Assembly: GCA_004297445.1 (NCBI GenBank)
Contig: SCUK01000061.1
Location: 1 to 64,000 of the forward strand
DNA from: Anaerolineae bacterium
GTDB taxonomy: Bacteria; Chloroflexota; Anaerolineae; Anaerolineales; UBA11579
Direction: 5' to 3'
DNA length: 64,000 bases
A program made the translations under genes and the position numbers. The notes under the pieces were generated by a model, which searched no databases, was not told the origin of the DNA, and saw only the letters and a list, made by a program, of their open reading frames with translations. The number at the start of each line of letters is the position of its first letter. The first letter of the stretch is position 1. Shown here in pieces: positions 23,299 to 32,863 of the stretch.

Positions 23299-24687
23299 AT
23301 GAGTCAAGAAGATGCCCGCAAAGGGCAGCCGCAAAACCGTGAGGAGGCGGACCTGAACGAAGATAATATGACGATGGAACAACTGTTGGCGCAGGGGGAC
23401 CTGACGCTGGATCAGCCGAAATCCGGTGAAATCCGCAAAGGCATGATTGCCAGCACAGCCAACGACGAAATTCTCGTTAGCATTGGCGCGAAATCTGAGG
23501 GCGTGATTCCTTCACGCGAACTCAGCCAGCTGAGCGCCGAAGAACGCGCCAAACTCCAGGTCGGCACAGAGATCCTTGTTTATGTCGTCAGCCCGGAAAG
23601 CCGCCAGGGTACTCTGATGCTTTCCTTTACTCGCGCCATGGAAGAAGATGACTGGCTCCAGGCCGAGGAATTGATGAAGAAGAAGACCACCATTGAAAGC
23701 ACCATTGAGGGCTTCAACAAGGGTGGCCTGATAGTCAATGTGCAGCGCCTGCGCGGGTTCGTGCCGGCCTCGCAGATTGGCAACGCCCGCCGCATGTCGT
23801 ACCAGGGCGATACCCCCGAACAACGCTGGAGCAAGATGGTCGGCGAACCGATCGTGGTGCGCATTATCGAAGTGGACCGCGAACGCCGCCGCCTCATCAT
23901 CTCCGAGAAAGCCGCTTCTTCCGAGAGCCGCGAGGCGCTCAAGGAGCGTTTGCTGGATGAATTGGAAATTGGCGAAGTGCGCACCGGCCGGGTAACCAGC
24001 CTGGCGACCTTCGGCGCTTTTGTGAATATCAACGGGGCCGACGGCCTCGTGCACCTCTCCGAAATTTCTTGGGAGCACATTAACCACCCCAGCGAGACGC
24101 TGGAAGTGGGCCAGGAAGTGAAGGTCAAGATCATCAGCCTGGACAAGGAACGCAAGCGCATCGGCCTGTCCCTGCGCCAGTTGGAGAACGACCCGTGGGA
24201 CCGCCACGTGGAAGCCTACCAGGTGGGGCAGTTGATTGAGGGCACCATCACACGCCTGACCAAGTTCGGGGCTTTCGCCCGCATTGACGAGAACCTGGAA
24301 GGCTTGATTCACGTTTCCGAACTGGCGGACCGCCGCGTGGAGCACCCGAAGGAAGTGGTGCACGAAGGCGATGTCATCACCCTGCGTATCATCAAGATTG
24401 ATACCGAGAACCGCCGCATTGGGTTGAGCCTGCGCAAGGTGGAGTCGCTGGAATACAGCGACACCGACTGGGCGATGGTGCTGGCCGAGATGGACAGCGA
24501 AGGCGATGACAGCGAGGCGGATGACGCGCCGGCTGCAGACTCTGCTGCCGAAAGCGAAATGGCAACGGACATGCAAGCGGCTATCAAAGACGCGGTGGAT
24601 GAGGGCATGCCCCCGGCCGCGGCCGAAGAACGGCTGGTGGAAGCGGAACCGGAAGCCGGCGAGAGCGACGAGAAACCCGCCGAGTAG
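23299..24687 (+). CDS. rpsA: 30S ribosomal protein S1
   Basis: Encodes 462 aa with four S1 (OB-fold) repeats at about 40-110, 125-195, 210-280 and 297-367. Repeats 3 and 4 have the clear RNA-binding pattern GRVTSLATFGAFVNI ... GLVHLSEIS and GTITRLTKFGAFARI ... GLIHVSELA. The ends are acidic and low in complexity. S1 with four repeats is usual outside the Proteobacteria. It helps mRNA loading on the ribosome. ATG 23299 has GGAG 11 nt upstream. A strong terminator follows. Confidence 0.93.
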   Translation: MSQEDARKGQPQNREEADLNEDNMTMEQLLAQGDLTLDQPKSGEIRKGMIASTANDEILVSIGAKSEGVIPSRELSQLSAEERAKLQVGTEILVYVVSPESRQGTLMLSFTRAMEEDDWLQAEELMKKKTTIESTIEGFNKGGLIVNVQRLRGFVPASQIGNARRMSYQGDTPEQRWSKMVGEPIVVRIIEVDRERRRLIISEKAASSESREALKERLLDELEIGEVRTGRVTSLATFGAFVNINGADGLVHLSEISWEHINHPSETLEVGQEVKVKIISLDKERKRIGLSLRQLENDPWDRHVEAYQVGQLIEGTITRLTKFGAFARIDENLEGLIHVSELADRRVEHPKEVVHEGDVITLRIIKIDTENRRIGLSLRKVESLEYSDTDWAMVLAEMDSEGDDSEADDAPAADSAAESEMATDMQAAIKDAVDEGMPPAAAEERLVEAEPEAGESDEKPAE

Positions 24688-24708
24688 TTCCTGACCTATT
24701 GTATTACC

Positions 24709-24739
24709 AGAAGCGCACCCACCGGTGCGCTTCTTTTTG
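24709..24739 (+). terminator. Intrinsic terminator after rpsA
   Basis: AGAAGCGCACC (24709-24719) pairs perfectly with GGTGCGCTTCT (24724-24734), followed by TTTTG. Confidence 0.92.
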
Positions 24740-24834
24740 TTGGGCCCTGCTTCAATCGCGCGGGCAATGGCCCAAAAGGCCTATCTAAGAGTTTTGTAAA
24801 TCATTCTGTTTTCAGAGGTTGACAAGTCAAGTTC

Positions 24835-24843
24835 TGGTAGAAT
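24835..24843 (+). promoter_or_regulatory. Extended -10 promoter of clpC-2
   Basis: TGGTAGAAT is a TGnTANAAT-type extended -10. A TTGACA lies only 13 nt upstream of TAGAAT, too close for a normal -35. It predicts a leader of about 70 nt. Confidence 0.45.
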
Positions 24844-24922
24844 CGTTTCAGATTGGCCCGTAGCGCGTGATGAATTACGGACTGTGAACTGATGAACGGT
24901 TGTTTGCCCCAGGAGGCCTGAG

Positions 24923-27442
24923 TTGTCTGGCATGGAGCGTCTCACCCAGCGGGCTCGAAGAGTTTTGAGCCTCGCTCACCAAGAAGCCGAACGGCTGCGT
25001 CACAACTATATTGGCACCGAGCATCTGCTGCTGGGCCTGATTCGTGAAGAGGGCGGCGTGGCCGCCCGCGTCCTGCGCGAGCTGGGCCTGGAGGCCCCGC
25101 GCGTTGAAGAAATTGTAGAAAAACTCACCCGCCCCGGCCAGTACGAGGGCGGCAAAATCGACCTCTCCCCCGGCACCCAGCAGGTGCTGCAATACGCCTT
25201 TGAAGAAGCCCAGGAACTGGGCAACTCGTATGTCAGCACCGAGCACCTGTTGCTCGGCCTGGTGCGCTATGGCGATGGCATCGCCCTGAATGTGCTACGC
25301 AAGCTGGGCGTCTCGCCGGAGCAAATTCGGCGCCAGACCCGCCGTGTGCTGCAGGAAAGCGGCGCACCCCGCCGTGCCAGCGCCGAACGCCGCCGCGCCC
25401 CCAAGCAGGAAAAACGCTCGGCCAAGACCCCGATGATTGACCAGTTGGCCTCGGACCTCACCACCCAGGCCGAAGAAGGCAAGCTGGACCCGGTGATTGG
25501 CCGGCAAATGGAAATCGAACGCGTCATTCAGATTCTGGCGCGACGCAACAAGAACAACCCGGCGCTGATTGGTGAGCCCGGCGTGGGCAAGACCGCCATC
25601 GTCGAAGGGCTCTCCCAGCGCATTGTGGACGGCGACGTCCCCGCGCCGCTGCTGGGCAAACGCGTCCTGCAATTGGACGTGGGTTCGCTGGTCGCCGGGA
25701 CGATGTACCGCGGCCAGTTCGAAGAACGGCTTAAGAAAGTCATTGACGAACTGAAAGCCAGCGGCGCGATCCTGTTCATTGACGAAGTACACATGCTGGT
25801 GGGGGCCGGTGCGGCCGGTTCCTCGGTGGACGCCGCCAACATCCTCAAGCCGGCGCTCTCGCGCGGCGAGTTGCAGGTGATTGGCGCCACCACCCTCGAC
25901 GAGTATCGCAAGCACATCGAAAGCGACTCGGCGCTGGAACGGCGCTTCCAGCCCATCCTGGTGGAAGAGCCGACTGTTGAAGAGACAATTGACATCCTGC
26001 GCGGTGTGCGCGGGGCGTATGAAGAGCACCATCGCCTGAACATCAGCGATGAGGCGCTGGAAGCCGCGGCGCGGCTTTCCGCCCGCTACGTCACCGAGCG
26101 CTTCCTGCCTGACAAGGCGATTGACCTGATTGACGAAAGCGCCTCGCGTGTGCGTATGTACAAAAGCCCGGCCGCCAAGCAGGCCAAGGAAGTAACCACC
26201 CAACTGAAGGAAGTGCGCGACCAACTGCGCCTGGCCGAAGACAACAGCGAAGAAGAAGCCGCCATGACCGGCCTGCAGGAAAAGGAAGAAACCCTGGAGG
26301 CTGAACTGGAGCGCCTGCGCACCAGCTGGGACCGCGAGAACAGCCCGGTGGTGGGGGTGGAAGACATCGCCGAGCTCATTGCCATGTGGACCGGCGTGCC
26401 GGTGATGCAGATTGCCCAGGAAGAATCCGAGCGCCTGCTGCACATGGAAGAAGAAATGAAGAAGGCCATCGTGGGGCAGGAAGAGGCCATCGAGTTTATT
26501 TCCAAGGCCGTGCGGCGTGCCCGCGCCGGCCTGAAGGACCCCAAGCGGCCCATTGGCTCGTTCATCTTCCTTGGGCCCACCGGCGTGGGCAAGACCGAAC
26601 TGACCAAAGCGCTGGCGAAGTTCATGTTCGGCAGCGAGGAAGCCCTCATCCAGCTGGACATGTCCGAGTTCATGGAGCGCCACAGCGTGAGCCGCCTGGT
26701 GGGCGCGCCTCCCGGCTACGTGGGCTATGAAGAAGCCGGCCAACTGACCGAAGCGCTGCGCCGCCGCCCGTACTCGATTGTGGTGTTTGACGAAATCGAG
26801 AAGGCGCACCCCGAAGCGCACAACATGCTGCTGCAAATCATGGAAGAGGGTCACCTCTCGGATGCCAAGGGGCGCAAGGTGGATTTCCGCAACGCCATCA
26901 TCATCATGACCACCAACATCGGCGCCGACATGATCATGCGCAACACCAGCCTGGGCTTCAACCTGCCCACGGACGGCGAGCAGGAGGAGAAACTCTCCTA
27001 CCGCGACATGCGCAAGAAACTGACCGACTCGCTGCGGCGCGTGTTCCGTCCCGAATTCATCAACCGCGTGGACTCGATTATCGTGTTCCGCGCCCTGAAC
27101 AAAGACGACATCCTCAAGATCGTAAAAATCGAACTGGAGAAGGTCACCCAGCGCCTGAAGGATGCCCTCGTCACCCTCGAACCCACGGATGCGGCGATTG
27201 AGTTAATCGCTGAACTGGGCTACGATCGCGAGTTTGGCGCCCGGCCGTTGAAGCGTGTGATTCAGCAGAAGATCGAAGACCGCCTTTCGGACGGCCTGCT
27301 TTCCGGCGATTTCGAGGAAGGCGATACGGTCATCGTGGACCAGGAAATGGGCGAGGACCAGCCGGAAATTACGCTGACGCGCAAGAAGGTGAAGAAGACC
27401 CGCAAGAAGAAAGACGAGCCGGAAGCCGCCCCCGCGGCGTAA
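24923..27442 (+). CDS. clpC: AAA+ chaperone ClpC, paralogue 2
   Basis: Encodes 839 aa. It has two Clp N repeats ([40 protein letters not shown]), D1 with GEPGVGKT, D2 with GPTGVGKT, a short UVR-like middle region ([22 protein letters not shown]), and a C-terminal Lys-rich tail. It is the more canonical ClpC of the two. TTG 24923 was chosen because AGGAGG ends 6 nt upstream. The next ATG (24932) would be 15 nt away. A hairpin terminator follows at 27463. Confidence 0.93.
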   Translation: MSGMERLTQRARRVLSLAHQEAERLRHNYIGTEHLLLGLIREEGGVAARVLRELGLEAPRVEEIVEKLTRPGQYEGGKIDLSPGTQQVLQYAFEEAQELGNSYVSTEHLLLGLVRYGDGIALNVLRKLGVSPEQIRRQTRRVLQESGAPRRASAERRRAPKQEKRSAKTPMIDQLASDLTTQAEEGKLDPVIGRQMEIERVIQILARRNKNNPALIGEPGVGKTAIVEGLSQRIVDGDVPAPLLGKRVLQLDVGSLVAGTMYRGQFEERLKKVIDELKASGAILFIDEVHMLVGAGAAGSSVDAANILKPALSRGELQVIGATTLDEYRKHIESDSALERRFQPILVEEPTVEETIDILRGVRGAYEEHHRLNISDEALEAAARLSARYVTERFLPDKAIDLIDESASRVRMYKSPAAKQAKEVTTQLKEVRDQLRLAEDNSEEEAAMTGLQEKEETLEAELERLRTSWDRENSPVVGVEDIAELIAMWTGVPVMQIAQEESERLLHMEEEMKKAIVGQEEAIEFISKAVRRARAGLKDPKRPIGSFIFLGPTGVGKTELTKALAKFMFGSEEALIQLDMSEFMERHSVSRLVGAPPGYVGYEEAGQLTEALRRRPYSIVVFDEIEKAHPEAHNMLLQIMEEGHLSDAKGRKVDFRNAIIIMTTNIGADMIMRNTSLGFNLPTDGEQEEKLSYRDMRKKLTDSLRRVFRPEFINRVDSIIVFRALNKDDILKIVKIELEKVTQRLKDALVTLEPTDAAIELIAELGYDREFGARPLKRVIQQKIEDRLSDGLLSGDFEEGDTVIVDQEMGEDQPEITLTRKKVKKTRKKKDEPEAAPAA

Positions 27443-27462
27443 GGCAAGAACGATGGATAACG

Positions 27463-27495
27463 AACCTCCTGCATTATTCATGCGGGAGGTTTTTC
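27463..27495 (+). terminator. Intrinsic terminator after clpC-2
   Basis: AACCTCCTGCA (27463-27473) pairs with TGCGGGAGGTT (27481-27491), followed by TTTTC. Confidence 0.85.
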
Positions 27496-27516
27496 GTCTG
27501 CGCGCCACGGTGGGGG

Positions 27517-27549
27517 GTGTAGGGGTCGAGCTTAGCTCGACCCCTACAC
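27517..27549. repeat. GTAGGGGTCGAGCT inverted-repeat element, copy 2
   Basis: GTGTAGGGGTCGAGCT (27517-27532) and AGCTCGACCCCTACAC (27534-27549) are perfect 16-bp arms around one base. The element lies between a terminator and the radA promoter. Confidence 0.8.
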
Positions 27550-27674
27550 GGTGACTTTGTTTCTCTTTTTCCTGCGTGCGTGATGGTAAGAGAGTCTGGG
27601 TCGGGATGATTCGCTTGGCCGAGCGCAGCTTCGCAGCGTCGGCTTGCTCAGCATGACAAGAATAAATTCTCCTG

Positions 27675-27714
27675 TATAATACTCGAACAAATGAGCAGTA
27701 AATACCGGAGTTGA
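27675..27714 (+). promoter_or_regulatory. radA promoter and 7-codon mini-ORF
   Basis: TATAAT is at 27675-27680. A mini-ORF MSSKYRS (27691-27714) starts 10 nt later and ends 3 nt before the radA ATG. The radA Shine-Dalgarno (CCGGAG) lies inside it. Confidence 0.5.
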
Positions 27715-27717
27715 ATT

Positions 27718-29109
27718 ATGGCCAAAACCCGCACCCTCTACGTATGCCAGAACTGCGGCAAGACCTCGCCGCGCGACATGGGCAAATGCACCGCCTGCGG
27801 TGAGTACAACACCTTTGTGGAAGAAGTCATCGCCCCGGCGGCCAAAGCTGCCGGCCGCGGCCTCACCAGCCGCAGCACCCCCCGCAAACTGAACGACATC
27901 GAAGGCGACGCCGAAGAGCGCTTGCCGGTCTCCATCGGCGAGTTCGCCCGCGTGCTGGGCGGCGGCATTGTGCCCGGCTCCATCGTCCTCATCGGCGGAG
28001 ACCCCGGCATCGGCAAGTCCACCCTGCTGTTGCAGATGGCGATGGAAATGGCGCGCGATTACACCGTGCTGTATGTGAGCGGCGAAGAGTCCGAGCACCA
28101 GATTAAGATGCGGGCGGTGCGCCTGATGCGCCTTCAGGAACGCCCGGAAACCGACCTGCCCGAAAAACTGCTACTGGTCACCGAAACCAATCTCGAAATC
28201 ATCCTCGAACATGTGCAGGCCACCGCGCCCGCCATCCTCATTGTCGACTCCATCCAGACCACCTACACCAGCGAAGTCGAGTCCAGCGCCGGGTCGGTGA
28301 CGCAGGTGCGCGAGTGTTCCTCGCGCCTGCGCGAACTGGCGAAGAACAACGGTGTGTCGGTGTTCCTCATCGGCCATGTCACCAAGGAAGGTACGATTGC
28401 CGGGCCGCGCGTGCTGGAGCACATCGTGGATACCGTGCTGTATCTGGAAGGCGACCGCTTCGGCGCGTATCGCCTGCTGCGCTCGGTGAAGAACCGCTTC
28501 GGCCCCACCAGCGAGGTGGGTGTATTCGAGATGATGGAAAAGGGCATGGTGGAAGTGACCAACCCCTCGGAGGCGTTCCTGGCCGAGCGCATGGTGAACG
28601 CCCCCGGCTCGGCCATCGCCGTCACCATGGAAGGCACGCGCCCGCTGCTGGTGGAAGTGCAGGGGCTAACCAGCGCCACGCAGTTCGGCAACGCCCGCCG
28701 CACCGCCAACGGCGTGGACTTCAACCGCCTGCTGCTGACCACCGCGGTGCTGACGCGGCGCATCGGCCTGCGGCTGGGCGAGCAGGATGTGTTCGTCAAC
28801 GTCATCGGCGGGCTGAAAATCGGCGAACCGGCCGCCGACCTGGCGGTGGCCGCCGCCATCGCCTCCTCGATGCAGGACCAGCCGGTGAAAGCCGACACGG
28901 TGCTGATTGGCGAGGTGGGTTTATCCGGCGAACTGCGCCAAGTGAGCCAGATGCCGGCACGCCTGCGCGAAGCGGCCAAGCTGGGTTTCAAGCGCGCCAT
29001 CGTGCCCAAGCGCATCCGCAAGGGCGAGGCCTGGCCGGACGGCATCGAGGTCGTCGAAGTGCGCACCCTGCGGGCGGCGCTGGAAGCGGGGATGGTGGAG
29101 GGGAAGTAG
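27718..29109 (+). CDS. radA: DNA repair protein RadA/Sms
   Basis: Encodes 463 aa. The Zn finger CxxC...CxxC is at 10-27, then a RecA-type ATPase with GDPGIGKST and VDSIQTTY, the RadA-specific KNRFG motif (VKNRFGPTSEVGVFEM), and a Lon protease-like C-terminal domain without the catalytic dyad (GGLKIGEPAADLAVAAAIASS). It promotes branch migration in recombination. CCGGAG precedes the ATG. A weak CTGCACT/AGTGCAG hairpin follows at 29137-29160. Confidence 0.94.
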   Translation: MAKTRTLYVCQNCGKTSPRDMGKCTACGEYNTFVEEVIAPAAKAAGRGLTSRSTPRKLNDIEGDAEERLPVSIGEFARVLGGGIVPGSIVLIGGDPGIGKSTLLLQMAMEMARDYTVLYVSGEESEHQIKMRAVRLMRLQERPETDLPEKLLLVTETNLEIILEHVQATAPAILIVDSIQTTYTSEVESSAGSVTQVRECSSRLRELAKNNGVSVFLIGHVTKEGTIAGPRVLEHIVDTVLYLEGDRFGAYRLLRSVKNRFGPTSEVGVFEMMEKGMVEVTNPSEAFLAERMVNAPGSAIAVTMEGTRPLLVEVQGLTSATQFGNARRTANGVDFNRLLLTTAVLTRRIGLRLGEQDVFVNVIGGLKIGEPAADLAVAAAIASSMQDQPVKADTVLIGEVGLSGELRQVSQMPARLREAAKLGFKRAIVPKRIRKGEAWPDGIEVVEVRTLRAALEAGMVEGK

Positions 29110-29178
29110 GTGGGATGGACTACTGACCAAAGAGCCCTGCACTCTCATTCCAAAGTGCAGAAGTTTCCCGCATTCGTC

Positions 29179-29646
29179 TCAGAATTTGCGCGCCATATCT
29201 AAGGACTTCTGATGGCTCATGTGCATGAGAAGTATCAGGTCTTCTTTGTCAGGGATTCTTAGTTGTTGCGATCCGATGGCGACTATCTTGCTGCGCCGAA
29301 CCAAATCTTCCAGAACAGGAACTTCTCCAATCTTGATATCCAGATCGGTGTCTGTTTCTGTGTGACGCAGCAACAACAGTCTGTTTATTCCAGCATACTT
29401 ATGGGGATCATCCATTCGAACCTGAAAACCCTCTTCGTTCGAGTCGCGAATTAGTTTGTCAAGCTCATCGATTGAAATCGTGATGAGGGCATCCATGGTT
29501 GCAGAGAATTGTGCGCTGCTGCGGCTCAATAAATTTATTGCGATGGCACCGATAATGACGGCCCTTCCGGGGTAGCGATCTACCAACGACTGCAAAGACG
29601 TCATCGCTCCAACCGCTGGGAGGTACTCTAGCATATCCGTCATCAT
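29179..29646 (-). CDS. Degenerate nucleotidyltransferase-like protein
   Basis: Encodes 155 aa from the ATG at 29646. A longer frame reaches a GTG at 29697. The layout, GRAVIIGAIAINLLSR then ATMDALITISIDEL and DTDLDIKIGEVPVL, resembles the AbiEii/DUF6036 nucleotidyltransferases. The usual GG and DxD residues are partly replaced (IIGA; MDALI), so it may be inactive. AT content is above the local average. A TATAAT lies further upstream at about 29732 on the minus strand. No partner gene is adjacent. Confidence 0.5.
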   Translation of the reverse strand: MMTDMLEYLPAVGAMTSLQSLVDRYPGRAVIIGAIAINLLSRSSAQFSATMDALITISIDELDKLIRDSNEEGFQVRMDDPHKYAGINRLLLLRHTETDTDLDIKIGEVPVLEDLVRRSKIVAIGSQQLRIPDKEDLILLMHMSHQKSLDMARKF

Positions 29647-29730
29647 GAATTCCCGTCTTCCGGCTTCAACTCCCCCCCATCTCTTGTGTCGCGCCACAAA
29701 CGCCTAGCGTCTTCCTTGCGAACGAGTTGA

Positions 29731-29781
29731 TTATATCATCCGGCTTTCACCGTTCGTTTCCTTGACTGCACCCACAGATAA
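29731..29781. repeat. CATCCGGCTTT...TTCCTTGACNGCACCC repeat, copy 1
   Basis: This stretch is closely similar to 30344-30392. On the minus strand the left end contains a TATAAT box. On the plus strand it contains TTGACT. Confidence 0.6.
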
Positions 29782-29785
29782 TTCC

Positions 29786-30304
29786 CTAGCCATCTTTCAA
29801 CCGCTTGGTCAGTTGCAGAGACAGGTCATCATTCAATAGCACTGGGTCTCCGCTCTTTGTGAATCGCCCTTGATAAAAGGCGCCGCGCCCATCTGGCACA
29901 TAACCGCGCTTCGCATACAACACCTGGGCGGCGCCATAATCCACGTGCAAACACACCCCGATGCCTGCTATCGGAGAACGAGCCGCGATACGCCTTTCGG
30001 CCTCATCCATCAGCGCCGTCCCGATCTTCATCCGGCGGAACTTAATCAACACATTGAAATCAACGATCTCGGGGATGCCCGCCTGCTCAAACGGCGGATA
30101 CTCCGACCGCCAGACGATTGTGAGATAACCGGCGAACTGCCCCTCGACGTCAGCCACCAGGATGACGCGTTTGCCGTCAAGGCTTTCCCGCCAATAGTCC
30201 GAATACTGGCGCGCCGGTTTTTTCCATCCCTGGGCCGCAAAGGCGTTGTGGATGGGAAGCGCGTCCTCCTCCCGCAACTCTCGAATCGAGATTTTCTTGT
30301 TCAT
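29786..30304 (-). CDS. GNAT family N-acetyltransferase
   Basis: Encodes 172 aa. It begins ISIRELREEDALPIH, followed by the core VILVADVEGQFAGYLTIVW, then RRMKIGTALMDEAERRIAAR, which carries the acetyl-CoA pyrophosphate loop (R/KxxGxG/A type), and YAKRGYVPDGRGA. It acetylates an amine on an unknown small molecule or protein. It is monocistronic, with TATAAT on the minus strand at about 30345-30340 and a leader of about 35 nt. No clear Shine-Dalgarno was seen. Confidence 0.8.
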   Translation of the reverse strand: MNKKISIRELREEDALPIHNAFAAQGWKKPARQYSDYWRESLDGKRVILVADVEGQFAGYLTIVWRSEYPPFEQAGIPEIVDFNVLIKFRRMKIGTALMDEAERRIAARSPIAGIGVCLHVDYGAAQVLYAKRGYVPDGRGAFYQGRFTKSGDPVLLNDDLSLQLTKRLKDG

Positions 30305-30343
30305 TGTGGGGACACACCCATCACCCGAACTGGCAACAGCAAA

Positions 30344-30392
30344 TTATAGCATCCGGCTTTGCGGCCCATTTCCTTGACAGCACCCGCATAAC
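30344..30392. repeat. CATCCGGCTTT...TTCCTTGACNGCACCC repeat, copy 2
   Basis: TTATAGCATCCGGCTTT, a variable 9 nt, and TTTCCTTGACAGCACCCGCATAAC match copy 1 and, from TTCCTTGAC onward, the MFS promoter at 32815-32837. It is positioned to drive transcription in both directions. Confidence 0.6.
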
Positions 30393-30471
30393 TGACGACA
30401 AACAGGCGCGGACTCAGTCATGGCATCCTGCCCCTTTCCCAATCGTAAGTTTTCCGACCCCTCTTATCCAC

Positions 30472-30521
30472 TATAATGAACGGGGGAAATGCCGTCTCCC
30501 ACTGCACTCCCCGTGTTTTGA
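30472..30521 (+). promoter_or_regulatory. Promoter and 10-codon mini-ORF before the HD-GYP gene
   Basis: TATAAT is at 30472-30477. A mini-ORF MPSPTALPVF (30489-30521) ends TGATG, overlapping the main ATG by one base. No Shine-Dalgarno precedes the main gene, so reinitiation is plausible. Confidence 0.45.
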
Positions 30522-32761
30522 TGAACCCTCCTAACCCGCCCATCTCTCACAAACCCGGTTCGCGCGCTCCAGCGCGTGGCCGCCTTTGGGCTCGCCTCAT
30601 CGCTCCTGCGCCGGATATCACCGAGGCTGACGAGCGTCGCCAGGCCACCCTGCTCACCGCTTTCCTGCTCGGTACCATCATCATCGCTTTCCTGATGGAA
30701 GCCATAACCGTGGCCTTCTCAGACTGGCAGGAATACAGCGGCTGGCGCGTCACCCTCGGCGTCATCGTCATCCTGGCCCTCCTCTACCGCCTCAGTCGCA
30801 CCCGCCACACCCGCACCGCCGCCCTGCTCTCCGTCCTGCTGATCTCTGCCGCCGTGTTTGCCGCCGGCATCGTGGAGCCACGCGGCATCCTCGGCGGCCT
30901 GCTGAGTTTCATCATTCTGCCCCTCTGGTTAGGCAGCCTGTACCTCACCCTGCCGCAACTGCTGGCCCTGGTGGCGCTGAATATGATCGTAATGCTGGCG
31001 CTCCCGTTGTTCGTGCCGGTCGTCTCTCTTGAGGACATCCTCATCGGCCCGGTCTCGTTTTTGCTGGGCACATCCATCCTGTTGGTGGTAATCACCCTCC
31101 ACCGTGACCGGCTGGAAGAAGACCGCCGGTCGCAATTGGTGGAAAAAGAAGTCGCCAGCCAGCGCGAAGCCGCCCGCGCCCGTGCCCTGCTGCGGGTGTC
31201 GGAACGGCTTAACGCGCAGATGGGATTTGAGGGGCTTTTTGAAGTGATTTGCGATGAAATTGTACTGGCGCTCAATACGCCTGCCGCCACGCTGGCGCTT
31301 TACGACCCAAAGACCGACCGGCTGGCGACCGTTGCTTTGAAAGGTTTGCCGCCTGAGGCCCGTGCTCGCATTCCGGAATATCCCCGCGCATTGTACGAGG
31401 AGACCATAGGGAGGTTGGGTGAGTCATTTGCAGTCTCTGATATCCCGGAGCGGGTGCGGGGTATTGACCTGCAGCCGTATCGCGAGCTGGCATGCCGTTC
31501 CATCGCTGTGGCAACAATCCGTTATAACGGAGAACTCATCGGTTACCTGAATGCCATCACTCGGGTGGAGCGTCGCGAATTTAGTGAGGATGAATTGCTT
31601 TTGTTGCGCGGCATTGCGGACCAGGCGGCGCTGGCGATTATCAATACCCGGTTGTACAAAGAGGCGCGCAACCGGCTGGAGAACCTGCAAGCCCTGCGCG
31701 CCATTGATGTTGCCATCACAGCCAACCATGAACTGGCAGAGATGCTGGGCATTGCGCTGGCGCAGGTAATCGACCGACTTGCCGTAGATGCCGCCGCCAT
31801 CCTGGTGTTGAACCCCCGCAATCAGCGGTTGGAGTTTGCGACAAGCCGGGGATTTTCTACGGAGTCCTTGAAACACACCAGCCTGAAGATCGGCGAGGGT
31901 ATGGCGGGCAAGGCGGCGTTGGAGAAGCGCATTCTGTATGTGCCAAATGTGGCGGAAGACCCGCAATCTCTCACAAAGGCGCCGGTGTTGCAGCGCGAGG
32001 GATTTGTGAGTTATTTTGCCGCGCCATTAATTGTGCAGGATCAGGTGAGAGGCGTGTTGGAGATTTTCCACCGGTCGCATCTGGAGCCGCACCAGGAGTG
32101 GCTGGATTTCCTGGAAGCTTTGAGTGGACAGATGGCGATTGCGATTGAAAATGCTACGCTTTTTGCCGACCTGGAAAACCGAAATATGGAACTTTCGCAG
32201 GCGTATGATTCCACGATAGAAGGGTGGTCGCTGGCGCTGGACCTGCGCGACCGCGAGACGGAAGGCCACACCCAGCGTGTGACGGAACTGACGCTGGCGT
32301 TGGCGCGGTCTTTTGGATTGGATGACGCAAGTCTGGTGCAGATGCGGCGGGGGGCGCTGTTGCATGACATCGGTAAGATGGGCATCCCGGATACCATCCT
32401 GCATAAGCCCGGGCCGCTGACGGAGGAGGAGTGGGTCGTCATGCGCAGGCACCCGGACCTGGCACATGACATGCTCAGTTCGATTGATTATTTGCGTCCG
32501 GCGTTGGAGATTCCGCTGACCCATCATGAAAAGTGGGATGGCAGCGGGTATCCGCGCGGGTTGAAGGGCGAAGAAATTCCACTAAGCGCACGTATTTTTG
32601 CCGCAGCGGATGTGTGGGACGCGCTGACCAGTGACCGGCCCTATCGCCGAGCGGTTACGCGCGAGGATGCGCTGAGGTACTTTCGGGAAGAAACGGGGAA
32701 GCACTTTGACCCGCAAGTAGTGGCTCATTTTCTGACGCTTATTCAGCAAAGGCTGGATTAG
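30521..32761 (+). CDS. Membrane GAF-GAF-HD-GYP protein (cyclic di-GMP phosphodiesterase type)
   Basis: Encodes 746 aa. The N-terminal part (about 40-205) has about six hydrophobic helices. Two GAF domains follow (about 240-390 and 405-550), then an HD-GYP domain with HTQRVTELTLALA, HDIGKMGIPD, HHEKWDGSGYPRGL and ADVWDALTSDRPYR. The metal-binding His/Asp set and the GYP motif are intact, so c-di-GMP hydrolysis is likely. It would couple a membrane or small-molecule signal to second-messenger turnover. The frame extends to an ATG at 30476, which lies inside the -10 box, so 30521 was preferred. Confidence 0.85.
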   Translation: MNPPNPPISHKPGSRAPARGRLWARLIAPAPDITEADERRQATLLTAFLLGTIIIAFLMEAITVAFSDWQEYSGWRVTLGVIVILALLYRLSRTRHTRTAALLSVLLISAAVFAAGIVEPRGILGGLLSFIILPLWLGSLYLTLPQLLALVALNMIVMLALPLFVPVVSLEDILIGPVSFLLGTSILLVVITLHRDRLEEDRRSQLVEKEVASQREAARARALLRVSERLNAQMGFEGLFEVICDEIVLALNTPAATLALYDPKTDRLATVALKGLPPEARARIPEYPRALYEETIGRLGESFAVSDIPERVRGIDLQPYRELACRSIAVATIRYNGELIGYLNAITRVERREFSEDELLLLRGIADQAALAIINTRLYKEARNRLENLQALRAIDVAITANHELAEMLGIALAQVIDRLAVDAAAILVLNPRNQRLEFATSRGFSTESLKHTSLKIGEGMAGKAALEKRILYVPNVAEDPQSLTKAPVLQREGFVSYFAAPLIVQDQVRGVLEIFHRSHLEPHQEWLDFLEALSGQMAIAIENATLFADLENRNMELSQAYDSTIEGWSLALDLRDRETEGHTQRVTELTLALARSFGLDDASLVQMRRGALLHDIGKMGIPDTILHKPGPLTEEEWVVMRRHPDLAHDMLSSIDYLRPALEIPLTHHEKWDGSGYPRGLKGEEIPLSARIFAAADVWDALTSDRPYRRAVTREDALRYFREETGKHFDPQVVAHFLTLIQQRLD

Positions 32762-32814
32762 ACACGGCTTTGCTGCAGGATAGGCTCTGGTTGGCAGGTG
32801 TGCCGGGACCTTGA

Positions 32815-32847
32815 TTCCTTGACCGCACCCGCATAACCGATTACAAC
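32815..32847 (+). promoter_or_regulatory. Promoter of the MFS gene, sharing the TTCCTTGACNGCACCCGCATAAC repeat
   Basis: TTGACC (32819-32824), 17 nt, then TACAAC (32842-32847), 16 nt before the ATG. The -35 region and spacer match the repeat at 30371-30392. Confidence 0.55.
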
Positions 32848-32863
32848 CAATGGGGATTTCAGC

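Noticed and set aside
24820..24843. TTGACA plus TAGAAT as a standard promoter of clpC-2
   Set aside because: The spacing is only 13 nt. An extended -10 without that -35 is more plausible.
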